From: Pelecanus crispus
Lineage: Eukaryota > Chordata > Aves > Pelecaniformes > Pelecanidae
NCBI RefSeq assembly: GCF_030463565.1
Contig: NC_134646.1
Coordinates: 19,573,296-19,637,295 of the forward strand
Length of the DNA stretch: 64,000 bases
Direction: 5' to 3'
Part shown: positions 40,476 through 58,271 of the stretch, piece after piece
How the letters are laid out: every line of letters begins with the position of its first letter
Numbering within the stretch: position 1 is the stretch's first letter
The notes under the pieces: generated by a model
Databases searched by the model: none
Told to the model about the DNA's origin: nothing
What the model saw: only the letters and a program-made list of their open reading frames with translations
Program-made: the position numbers and the translations under genes

Positions 40476-41061
40476 TCTTGCTCCTTCAAAATGGCAACCT
40501 GCTGTATTTCTGAGAATATAAGCTCATCTGTAGTGGAGAGTCCAGCAAGCTTCAAGAGACAGAGGCAAATAAAAATTATACATTCTAAGAGCCAAAGCTG
40601 TCTCCAGGAGAAGGCTGCTGCCCTCTGAAGCCTGATACCATAGATGCTCTCAATGATAATGTCATTTCTACCCCTTGTCCCACCCTAACTCCACCCACTT
40701 CCTTTTAATGGATGAGCATTTACTCACCAGATATAATACATGGGGGAAGAAAGAAAAAACGTGATAAGTAATAATATGTTAGGTAATAAGATGCTGCCAA
40801 TAAGGAAACTTGTCAATATGTCAACTAGTTTTCACAAGGCATCCCACCAATAAACTACAATACAATACCAAGTAGGTATGGTTTTCAGACTGCCTAAAAT
40901 CTTCTCTTCTAAAACTCATTTAATACACATGAAGCACTTCTCCAACTGACACTTCCTCAAATTAGTGACTGACTTAGAGTTTCTACTGGATGGTGAAATG
41001 ACTGTCTTGTTTTGGTATTTGACCAAGGGAACCAAAGTGAAGCTTGAGGTGCAAGTCAGAC

Positions 41062-41089
41062 TTTTTTATTTTATTTTATTTTATTTTTT
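41062..41089. repeat. (TTTTA)n microsatellite
   Basis: About five TTTTA units with flanking T runs, in the region upstream of the GPAT3 paralog. Confidence 0.8.
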
Positions 41090-42971
41090 AATAACACCTG
41101 TGAAATGGAGATGCAAATTTCAGCAGGCAGGAATTGACAATACAATAAAACCTGCTCCCTCCACTGCTCTACAAGAAATTAGCCAAACTGTATTACAGGG
41201 TTACAAAATGCACTGTGATGAAATAACAAGTCACCTACCTTTGCATCTATTCAACTACAGAATTTAAATACAATAGATAAGCAGGTTTCTCCTTCTATCC
41301 TATCAAATGCCAATAATTTAATTCAGTATTTTTTAGGAAAGACCTAGTTCGGCCCCTTGCACCAACCCTTCTCCTGCCTTTTTGTATGCATCACAGAAGA
41401 AACAACCTAAAAGGAGCCCAACAGCTGCTCATTTACAACCTTATCACAGAATAAATTAACTAACATTGGTGGAATGAGCACTTAGGGCATAACTTCCAAG
41501 ACAGTAATATGCTGGTCATGAAAGATCTTTCCTTTGCACATGCTTACATTAGTGTGTTCATCTAAAGCTGAGGCTGTCCTTCTAAAATATCCCCATCCCC
41601 ATGTACTGTTGTTTGGTTTGTGTTGTGGAGCAGCCTCAGTACACGCAAACTGGATTCCTTAGAAATGAAAGCAGACCCAAAGATCCTCTGTAGAAACTGC
41701 ACCCAATACTCTCCAGTTAGTAACAGAAGCACAGATATCAGTGGACTGCACCACCACTAAGTCCTCTAGTTTATACCACACACCGGGCCACCAACAAGGA
41801 GGCTCTTGACATATTACAAGCTCATGCGATACCATGACACGCTTCTTGTGCTATATGAGTCAAGTAGCTTTTGTATCTTCAGATTTGCTGCTGCATGCCA
41901 TCCCTCAGGTCTCTGTAACTACACCACATCTTCTTCAGCAATCTAACTTTTCTTTTGCATCTTTTCATTATTTACCTGCTTTACCTTCTCTCTCCTTGTT
42001 GACCTCTTTCTGAGCCTTCTGTATCTTCTACAAAACCTTGTTTGTTTGTTTTTTAATTGTTTCTGCCTTCCCAATTTTCTTTCTCTCAATGGCAACCTCA
42101 AGCCCCTCACTCCCCCATTACACTGCTGCTGCGAGGCACACCATTACCCACTATTTCTCACCTGCCTCACCAAAATGCTCTTGGTTCTAGGCTTCTCCGG
42201 GAACAATGTTTCATTGGTTGTAAAGCAGCTTTGCCCACCCACTTCTGTATAGCTACCATTCCTTATGTTCTCATTTCTGGTCTCTCCCTTGAGTGGCTTT
42301 CCCTGCTAATACACATTCCCTAGGGTGGCATACAGTAGAGAGCTGGATGAGCAGGCGTTGATCCTCTGGCACAATGCAGCGCATCTCTGAATAGCTACCT
42401 TCAGCCTCGGCACAGTGGATTGGCACGTGTGTCGTCTGGGTGCTAAAAACTTTGTGGGCGGGAAGGTGGAGGTAGTTTCTGGGACCTGATTTGAGGCAGG
42501 AAAGGTGGACGAAATGAAGTATTGATAGCACACCAGGAAGTAACAGGAAGGTGTGGTGACTTTTCATGGGATGCCTCAGCAATAAGCCTAGGCAAACAAA
42601 AGAAGGATTATTTCTTAAAAGGAGAGAGGCAAAGACAGACTTCCCTACCCTGGGGGGAGGAAGAAGAGGTTTCCTCTCTGGAATGGGGGAGAATTGTTTT
42701 CCATCCTGTGAGACCTTATCATTTGCACTGCCTGTCTAACCCTTACAAAGTCATATTCCCCGCCACACCAGAAGCACAGACACTGTAATTTTTCCCTGCC
42801 ACCTTTAAAAAAAACCAGAGAGCAAGCAAACCCCTCCCATGCTCACCCCTCCATCATGCTGAATGATGGGACTGCAGCCCTTTGTTAGCTATAATTTTCC
42901 CTGGCAAACCACTCAGTCCAACACATAGAAGGCTTTCTGAGGGCTACTGAGACAGCTATCACAGACATATT

Positions 42972-42989
42972 AAAAAAAAAAAAAAAAAA
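42972..42989. repeat. Poly-A run, 18 bases
   Basis: An uninterrupted A homopolymer. No element body was recognised next to it. Confidence 0.8.
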
Positions 42990-43448
42990 GCAGAACAGGT
43001 TTGGAGGGGGAACAAATAAAACAGAGAGGCTTTGGCAGTCTATTTCTTTTCACCCAACACGTCACATGTGCCACACAGCAACCCATTCCACTCAGTTTGC
43101 TCCTGGACACGCAACACTTCAACAACCCACTGCAGTGAAAGCATCACCTGGAATTCATGGGTCAACCTGGGAGTCCCAACCCCTTGCAGGGCTATGAAAG
43201 AGGAGGCCATAGGGATGGCATTCCCACATGAAGTGAAAGAAGATGAAGAGGTGCTAGTAGCCTCTCTGCTGAGGTGGTCAAACTATCTAGCCTAAAGGCA
43301 CTACAAGATGTGTATGGCCAACTCTCTTCTTATCTTCACTCTTTGCTTTATCTGCTTTGTACCTCCTGAAATCATGCAAAACATTTCAGTGTTCTTACTG
43401 TTCTATTGCAAACCTTTAATGTCACATGGTTTGGAGGGTTAAAAAAAA

Positions 43449-43498
43449 CCCAACAACAACAACAACAACAAAAAAAACCCAAACACAAAAAAAAAACC
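43449..43498. repeat. (CAA)n and A-rich microsatellite
   Basis: About seven CAA units followed by A-rich sequence with scattered C. Low complexity only. Confidence 0.8.
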
Positions 43499-46400
43499 AA
43501 ACTGGGGACAACACCAAAATCAAGAAGAGCCACTATGTCTACCTATTAACAGTATGGAATAAAAATTCTAATGCAATGAAAAATTGTCCCCAAAAGCACT
43601 GAAGAATGAGCTTGAGTACTGGAATTGGTCCAATCATGACCAAGGAGTTCAGTTTTGGTTAATTTTCTGCCAGAATCGGCTGGCAAAGCTTCTGCATCTT
43701 TCTGCTCTTGGGATCATGAGCATGGAAACAACTGAGATATGGTGGTCAAAGCAGATCTACTTCTTCACTCCAAAGCACTCAGGATTGGTATAAAAGTAAA
43801 TCTGTATCTCTGTATTGTGTCTCTGCCCTGTATGAAGGTGATGCACTTAATCATGATGTGAAGAAGAAAGGAAATTCTTTATTTCTCCAGGCAATTCATA
43901 ATACAGCTTCCTATTTTCCAGTCAGAAAGTTGGCAAAGCTTATTACACCCCCTTCACAATCATTGATTTTCTTTTATTATTTCAGAAGAACCACTGAAAT
44001 GTGGTTTGTCTGAAATGTACATGTTTGTCAAATTCCAGTATGAATAGCCATGCATCCAACACTATGAGCTGAATAACTATTTTGTGATGGGACTACACAA
44101 AATTCCTCGGCACAATAATTCCTTTAAGAATTAGCTCTGTCACCCACTGACTAAACAGAGCTTCTGTGTGTCATTCCTCTGCCCTTCTCACTTTTATCCC
44201 TCTTACCAATAGCCAGCCTGCTGCAGTCATGTCCATTTTGAAGCCAGAAGAGATACTTATCCAGAAGTGTGAAGGTATTGCAAATAATTCAAATAAACAT
44301 GCAGAAACAGAAGGTAGTTTCACTCATTTGTAAGGTCCAGTAAATAACAGCTGATTAATTTATACCAAATAACTACAAGCACTTCTTTATGATGAAATAC
44401 CCTATACGTCAGGAAAAGTTGCAGGACACTTAATGTACAAAACTCTCTGTTCATTTGGAAGAATGAAATCCAACTGAGAAGAAAGGGATGCTGGTGACAC
44501 AGGAGAAACTCAAGAGCAAAGGTCCCTTTAATTTAATGAATCTCAAATTGACACCTGCAAGCATAAGACATTCACTTGAAACAATGAAGATACTCCTGGT
44601 CTCCTAGGGAAATGAGAAGATGAAGTGTGTGTCTACCTGGGCTCTCGATCCTTGAGGTCATTCTACTAATTTCTTAGGCAATGTTTTGCAATTGTCTGAG
44701 AGAACTGGAATTATGACCCATTTATTTTTTCACTGCAAGGACAAGCAAACACAGCACTGACCTCTGCCTATCTGTAGCGGCTTATATGGAAGGGTTAAAT
44801 CAGGTATAAACAGCCTCTTCCTGCACAGGTGTGGCTATACAGCAGTCATCTTTCAGGCAGGTGTGTATACACTGTGAACAGATAAAAACTGCAACAGGCC
44901 ATAACAGCTTTCAAGGAGTGCCACTGTGGTTCTGTCTTGCCTCTGATACATTACCTACTGTGGACACGGACTAGAAAGAACAATCAGTGTGGCCTGTAAA
45001 GAGAGGGAATCATAGTCACAGAAATTTTGGGAACCACGGTTTTCAGGTATGCTTCCTTCCTGTCCAATACTAACTATTCCAGTGACTTGAACAGATGCCT
45101 GGCGGGATGTCATAGAGGAGAGTTTGCAGCTGATACTGGCCTGCCTTTCTTGTAATGCCTTTCTTATCAGACTACCAAAACATCGTATGTCCCTAGCAGA
45201 TGCTGTTCCAAAAGAACACTGACATATCAACTTCAGCCAGGTGGTGCTTCAGGTGTTGAAGTAATACATTCCCTACAGGTTAACAAAGAGATATTTCTAC
45301 TTGAGGCAAATGACAATAGGCTCCATGACTACCAACCATGGCCAATCTTCTATCAGTTGATCATCTTTTTTACAGTAAATATGCAGGGTATATCGTTTAC
45401 CTGTTTTGATCAAAAGCTGCTTACATCTAGAAGTACACCCTAGCATTGTCATTAGGCACATGAAGGTGTTACTATTGCTAAAATTATTCCTCTGACTCCA
45501 GTTGTAGGGCTCCCTGGTATTTCTATGCAAGTTTTGCCATGCTACAAAGACAGTAAAGCAGACTGATCTACTTAGAAAAGCCCTGTAAGTCAATGACACA
45601 AAGTCAAGAGAGCAAACCAGGGCTGATTTCCCAGGATTTCTTAACATCCAGGGGTACCAGGATTATGTTTTGCAGGGTAAGAAAGTCTTTCAAACAGGAC
45701 TGACCAGAGCAATCTGCACTCCAGTAATCCTGATGTGTGTACTCACACATGACAACTACTAAGAATACCTCTTTTTCGATTAAACTTTCACCAGCTAAAA
45801 CAAAAAAAGTGCTCTTTTGGTTTTTGCTTATATCTTCTCAATGTTTCAACATCACATTCAGCAAACTCTTCACCTGATTGCTACTCAAGGGTGAAATAAT
45901 GTCTGGTAGTTTTGTTCTGATTTTTATCAAGACTGAGGTTTCACTTGTGAAAAATCCTCCAAAAGGTCAGAATAACCTTAAAGATCACCTATGGCATGGT
46001 AAGCAATGTCAGATGCAGTATTTGTTTATGGAACCCACACTGTCTTCATGCACTAAAATGCAGATATCCACTCCTCTGCATTCATACTCTAACTGATCTA
46101 TGTCTGCTGTTCTTTAGGTCTGCATGGATCCCATCTACGCCACTAAATAGATCTGTGTTTATATCTGACCGCAGTAAGGCTGTGCTATTTATGGTTTATC
46201 TTTGGCCATTAACAGTTGAATTATGAAAACATTGAAGAAGTATGTTTAAGTATTGTATCACTCATTAGGATGACTAACACATTTAGCTCTGACCACACAA
46301 GCATTATTGTTTCCACACAAGATAAATGCAACAATTACAGAACCTTATTTATCATATCCTGTAGCTTACAACAGGCTTGTGTCTTTGTATCACAAAAGCG

Positions 46401-48528
46401 GCAAGTCCACTACATGTTCTGACTACATTTGTTTGCCTCAGCAATGTATATCTATACACGTCAGATGGGTAGGCATTACATGACTGTCAACACGTATCTC
46501 ATATATGGTCAATATACATCTTGTATTTGGTTTGTGTATCATTGATGCTGAATGCAATAGAATAATTTGTCAATGCCCAACATTTATTGCATTGATTAAA
46601 TGCATAAAGTCTTCTCACAGCTCTGGCTTAGGAGTGACTGCAATCACAGCACAGGGTCCTTTAGGGCAATTTCTGAAAGATGTCAGCATTCATGCCTGCT
46701 TTCATCATTTTCTCCACAAACAGCTACGGCAGCTGTTCAGATCTATCTGTTCTTGTTGCCTCCACCATGGCGACATGGTCCATAATGAAGCCATTTGTTG
46801 CAATGTATGACTTCAGTTGTGTTGTACTTATTGCCCATTCGTTTAATACCACATGGCCTGCATTGCAAGAAATGCATACTAGCTCTTTCCCATTAATCTT
46901 GTCAATCATTCTGTATCATCTGGAGACTCATCACCCCCTTATTCAGAGACCTAGATCATTTATGAGTGTGTTGAGAAATAGAAGTCTTAGCTGGTCCCTC
47001 TCTCCACTGTGACAACAGGTAAGAATCACAACAATTTTCCTCTTCTAAATATTGGCACCATTCACATGTATTTTAGATAATACTTAAGGAAGTTTATTTA
47101 AATATAAATATGCCAGAACTAACCAGTCTCCTTCTAAATCTCGCCAACAAGTTTTAAGGGAAAAGAAATTGCACTAAAAAGGTTAATTTTATATGCAACC
47201 TAAAAATACACGTGTGAGACCCCAAGAGCGTGGAAACACTTTTTGAAAGACCACAGGAGCACACATCCTATTTCAAGAGTCATGAAATTAATATCTAAGG
47301 CTAAGAATATGCTTACCTATAGTCCTGGTGAGGGATGAAATCAAACATTTGCTCTCCTGAAGGGGAGAAACTCCTGCAGCCTTTAGACCGGATCTCTGAT
47401 CACGTCTCAAAGAATGCCGTCACTTTTAACTCTCCCTTCCTGAAATTTTTTTCTAGAGCTTTCTTCTGGCCAATATGGCCATGAACACCTGCTAGAATGT
47501 GAAAAAGTATGTCACTACAAAATTAAAAAGAAGTAAAATGTGACTACTGAAAAAAGACAAAACATACATTCTGCAAACTCAGTCTGTATCTTAGGAAGAA
47601 GTGGTACAATTTACTGCTGTCAGATCATTGTTTAGCATTATCATTTTATTACTTCCTTAGCACAGTTTATTAGGTTATTAACTCAGAAGATTCTCACCGC
47701 GATCCTAAACGGTATGGTGCACCTCCAGACACACTCAAAGCTGCAAATCCTGTTTCAAAAGGTACAACCTTGTTATAGATAGGAGCTCAGCCAGTGCCAT
47801 GCCTTTTCGTATTGCAGGCTGGCATGACACAATCCTCCCACTCGGAAGACATGAATACAGCTCACTCCACCCACGCTCCCAGCTGGATGATGTGGGCCAG
47901 GCAGCTCGGTTTAAATGCTGTTTTGATGCTTTGCTAAAGCTCTTAGTACAGATCAACAAGGCGCTTCTCTAAGCACCTGACTTTCGGCCTGGAGCTGTGG
48001 CGGGTCCCCGAGCTTGCAGGCAGGTGACTGGCAGGTACCACTGAGGCCAGGACACCTCACCTCGCCCTCGGGAACAAGCCCTCGCTGCTGCACCTGCAGT
48101 CCCGCGCTCCAGAAGCCACCCCTGAGGCGCAGGGGGTCCGAACAGCCTTCCTAAATCGGAGCATTGTTTCATCTTAAGGGTAGAAACAAAACTGGAATTC
48201 AGACTTAAGAATGACACCGTTTGAGGCAAACCAAAAGGGCCGGTTTTGCGGTGAGCCTCGCCGGGCAGGAGGCGGGAAGAGGCCGGGAGAGCGAGGGAGG
48301 ATCGAAGCGGGCGCGGAGGCGGTGAGGGCTGACGCGACGCGGGGAGGGCAGGCGGCTCCCGACGGAGCGGCCCGGGCCAGGCCGCTGCCCGGGCCCCGCA
48401 GCCTCCTCCCCGCTCCCCCGCCGCTCCCCGGCGGGACGGGATGTGCCGGGCCGGGCCCTGCCCTGCCGCCGGCGGCCGCTGGGGGCTCCCGCCGCCGCGG
48501 CGCGGCGCGGCCCGCCATTGTCGGGGGC

Positions 48529-54875
<6,347 letters not shown>

Positions 54876-55615
54876 TCTGTTAATGATTTGTCCAGATGAC
54901 ACTGCACCAAAAGCTATTGCCAGCATATTCAAGTGACATATTGATTTATAGCACTGCAGGGACAAAAAAAAGCAGTGCATTTTTGCAAGACATCCAAGTT
55001 TGGGGGTTTTTTCCCCCCCAATGCACGAATCCTGTTTGGCATAGAGACAAGTCCAGATGACATTCCCTCATTTTGCCTTCCAGAGTTAAATCTGTATTCA
55101 CTGTCTCAGGGTTTAAAGACTATGCTAGCAAGACGTTAGGAGTCACATAACCATGTCACATACTGCCTCGGAGTAACACAGCTTGAGGCTGCAGTTCAAG
55201 AAGCAGTACTACCCTTGCCTCAGCAGAAGTTCAGGCAGGGAACATCAGATGAACACAAGTAACATGCTTAACAGAAGTAGCCATCTATGTAAATTGCCAC
55301 AATTTGAATACTTTAATTTATCCTTAGCTATCCACTACTTGTTTATTTTTTGTCCCTTCCAATCCAGCAAGGGAAAACCAGCCAGCTGAACTTTAGCAAG
55401 ATCTGTGAGCAGAGTAAGTGGTCCATACCATTGCCAATTTCTACTATTGCTTTCATCTTCCATACTTCAGACAATTTTAGAGACTTGACAGTTATTAAAA
55501 AAGCAGCAGACACCCACCCTTCAGTCAGTGACGCATTACGCTAGCCAACCACATTTCCAGTAAACAAGTATATAAAGATGAAAAGTAGTTTTATTGTTTA
55601 TTTCTTTATAGTATA
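54876..55615. other. Gap between the convergent ABRAXAS1 and MRPS18C 3' ends
   Basis: It holds the ABRAXAS1 3' UTR from the left and the short MRPS18C 3' UTR from the right. No clean AATAAA for ABRAXAS1 was found on the plus strand (ATTAAA occurs at about 55494), so its transcript end is undefined and could overlap MRPS18C. Confidence 0.6.
55590..55602 (-). terminator. MRPS18C polyadenylation signals, two AATAAA copies
   Basis: TTTATT on the plus strand at 55590-55595 and 55597-55602 gives two AATAAA hexamers on the minus strand. They lie 13-26 bases past the MRPS18C stop codon, which implies a very short 3' UTR. Confidence 0.75.
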
Positions 55616-57878
55616 TTACTCCGGATACTTGATATTACATATCTTGGGGTCTGTGAGAAATGATGGGTTCTTAAACATAACTGGCATAAATCCTGTAAAA
55701 AGATAAGATGGAGGGATTTTTTTAATAGGAAAGTAGGCTTGACTTATAAAACTCAAAAGCATAATCAATACTTACCAAATACATGAGCTCTTTTAATGGC
55801 TTTTGTAATTTCTTTCTGCTTCTTGTTGCACAAGCCTAAAGAGAAAAAAATCATTTTCAGTAACCAAATATATAACCATTTTCAATAACCAAACCACTAC
55901 TTTAAAGGGTGAAAGTGATACTGACTGACAATTCCCTCCAGCTTTTTTTCCCTCAGACTTTAAGTGCCTTCCTAGAAAAATGCATGTGTGCTTATACTGT
56001 TAAATACAAAAACCCATATAATTAAGGGGTATTTTCATTCCTTGATGAAAGCTACTAAGTCAGAGGCATACTATTACAAAATGTATAGAGTTGGCAGTAG
56101 TTACTTTTGGCACGATAGCTGATAACACCATTACTTGGACTCACAAGAACATTAATATTAAGCAGTAAATGATTTAATTTAATACTTCACATACCTGTTA
56201 TGTGCCTGCCATAAATGCAGCCAGTATGCGGAGAAACAAACTGGGAAAGAAGCTATTTAAAATTAAGAAATCCAAAGTCAGTTTAAGAACTTTTTTTAGA
56301 CAGCTTTATTTTACTGTTTGTATTGTTTTTCATTTTTTGATCTATTTTTACAAAACTCAGTTCTACATGGTGATTAGAAAAAGCATAGCTTGAAGTTAGA
56401 CAGTACTTTATATGCCACAATATTTAACGTATATGACAGCAGAATTAGAATCAAGGACTCTATTTGGTAAATAGTAAAGTTGTAACACCTGCACATAGGA
56501 CTAGTAGATTGAACAGCTTATCACAACTGCATTATTTGGCACTCATCTACACACATTCTTACTTTTAAGTTTTAAACCCCTACACATATGAATGAATTTT
56601 TCATTTTTTATCCTTGTGGACTTCCTGCACACACATTTAAAAATGGTAAACCACTTACCTTCATCTAAGGACAAGAATTTTCAAACTCACCTGCACATTC
56701 TTGTAGTCCACATTTATTCCACATAAGACACATTTTTTAGGAGGCTCTTTATAGGGGTTCTCCATTTGTATGGGCTGAAATTATAGAATTATTGACATCT
56801 GAAGCTTCACAAGAAAATAAGAAATGTTTGTTATTTTTATCCTTTGGGCAAAATATGCTTTGAAACCAAAAGAGGTATTTAGTGCATCACTGAAGTTTTT
56901 CAGTAACTTTCTTATCTCTGTTTCTCTAACACGCTGATTGGTACCTAGGGATTTAAAAGACTACTCACAGCTACACTTATCTCTTAGTAATAACAACGTA
57001 ACAAGTCAATTAAAGCAATCAGTAGGATAGTGCTTACAGCCTTTACTTAAAAGGCAACATCTACAGAAGCTGGTAGTAAGGTAGTTCTGTTTGATAAATC
57101 ACAAGAGAATTTTTTTGAAAATAATTTCAAAGCAAATGGCCTGAGGGAGCTCCTGTCTGCTCACACACTTTAGCAGAGAATCCCAAATATCTCCCAATCC
57201 CTGAAAGGCTCCTTAAACTTCAGAACACACCCAGTGCCAAATCCTTGCATGCTATGAGTGAAAGGAGAAATTTCCTTTTTGCAGACATAGGTAGAATTTG
57301 GGCAGAGAAAGAGTATTTTTATGAGTTTTTGCTGGTACCGGACAACACATTTTTACAACGTAACAGCCACACCTAGCGCATTAGGTGTTTCTCTCGGCTA
57401 TATACAGGAAATCAGTGCTGCCAGAGGTTTTGCTCCACGTTCGAGCTACTGAGCCAGCCGGTTTAAGTGACCACAGTTAAGATCTTGGACTACCGATCAA
57501 TGGTCACCACCTGGTGACCTCCCTCAGCGCCGGGTCCCTGCTCTGTCCCGCACCCAGTAACCGAATTCAGTTCCTTCAGGAGCCCGAGCTACGCGACGAG
57601 CGAAGCAGCGCGTTTCCGGACACCTCCGCTGCCTGACCGGAGCCCCCCCCCGGGGGGGGCTGCGCTGCGCTGCGCGCCGGGGGAGCCTCACCTGGTCGGG
57701 CCGGCCGGGCCGCCCCTCGTGCTGCAGGCGGCGCGGCCGCTGCCACGGCGTCGCTGCAAGGGAAAGGGCGACAGCGTTAGCACGGGGGAGCTCGGCCGCC
57801 GCGCTCGAGGGGCGGGGAGGGAGGAAGCAGAAGGAACGCACCGGGCACCAGCCGCCGCCAGGCCGCCCTCGCCGCCAT
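55616..57878 (-). CDS. MRPS18C: MRPS18C (mitochondrial small ribosomal subunit protein bS18m-type), complete, six exons
   Basis: Exons, 5' to 3': 57842-57878, 57692-57753, 56691-56774, 56195-56252, 55776-55835, 55616-55692. All are GT-AG and in phase, giving 125 codons (human 142). Residues 1-33 are rich in Arg, Ala and Pro, fitting a mitochondrial presequence, and diverge from mammals. From residue 34 the S18 core is clear: [19 protein letters not shown] with Cys48 and Cys51, [36 protein letters not shown] with Cys83, and [17 protein letters not shown] up to the end at NIKYPE. It is one of three S18 homologs (A, B, C) in vertebrate mitochondria, and C is the closest to bacterial S18. It is transcribed away from HELQ across about 390 bases, and its 3' end faces that of ABRAXAS1. 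The shorter N-terminus reflects a compact GC-rich exon 2. Confidence 0.95.
57643..57659. repeat. C9G8 palindrome in MRPS18C intron 2
   Basis: Nine C followed directly by eight G, a near-perfect inverted repeat with no loop, about 30 bases past the exon 2 donor on the MRPS18C strand. It could be a stable hairpin or an assembly-sensitive site. Confidence 0.8.
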
Positions 57879-58271
57879 CGTGCCCTCCGCAGCGCAGCGC
57901 AGCGCCGCGCCCGCAAGCGACGCCACTTCCGGCCGCGCGTCATTGCCTTCCGACGGCAGCCGGCGCCCGGAGCCTGCGGCCCGTACCAACGCCATGCGCT
58001 GGCCAATGGGGCCGCGGCCTGCCTTACTTGAGGCAGGCGATTGGCCGCTGCCCGGTCGCTTAATTTTAGTTGCTCGTTGACGGAAGCGGAAGTGACGTTG
58101 GTAGCGGCGGCGGGTCTCTGCTCACCCCATGGCGCTCCCGTCTTCCTCTGGCGGCTCGGCCGACCCTCGCCGTGCCCTGCTGCGGCCGTGACGGTCTCCG
58201 CACCGCTTCCTCGCAGCCCCGGCGTTAGGGTGGAGGCTGATGCCTGGCCCCGGCCCCATGGGGCGGCGGTG
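57879..58271. promoter_or_regulatory. Divergent CpG-island promoter shared by MRPS18C and HELQ
   Basis: Only 393 bases separate the two start codons. The sequence has no TATA box. It contains an ETS-type site ACTTCCGG at 57925-57932, a CCAAT box at 58003-58007 with an inverted one at 58040-58044, and a double CGGAAG, the second continuing into CGGAAGTGACGT at 58087-58098. That last is a composite ETS/CRE site often found in bidirectional housekeeping promoters. The sites are consensus matches only. Confidence 0.8.

Larger units (their letters stand above)
40476..48200. other. Intergenic region between the GPAT3 paralog and ABRAXAS1
   Basis: No gene is recognised. The first bases upstream of 40475 are the paralog's 5' leader, with a short upstream ORF at 40486-40527. 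One or more noncoding leader exons could lie further up. Simple repeats are TTTTA-type at 41062-41089, poly-A at 42972-42989 and an AAC-type tract at 43451-43470. The longest open frames here (about 100-116 codons) resemble nothing I know and lack splice or promoter support. Confidence 0.6.

Noticed and set aside
46505-46810. 101-codon open frame that I tested as a Harbinger-type transposase remnant
   Set aside because: No catalytic residues or terminal repeats could be identified. The resemblance was superficial.
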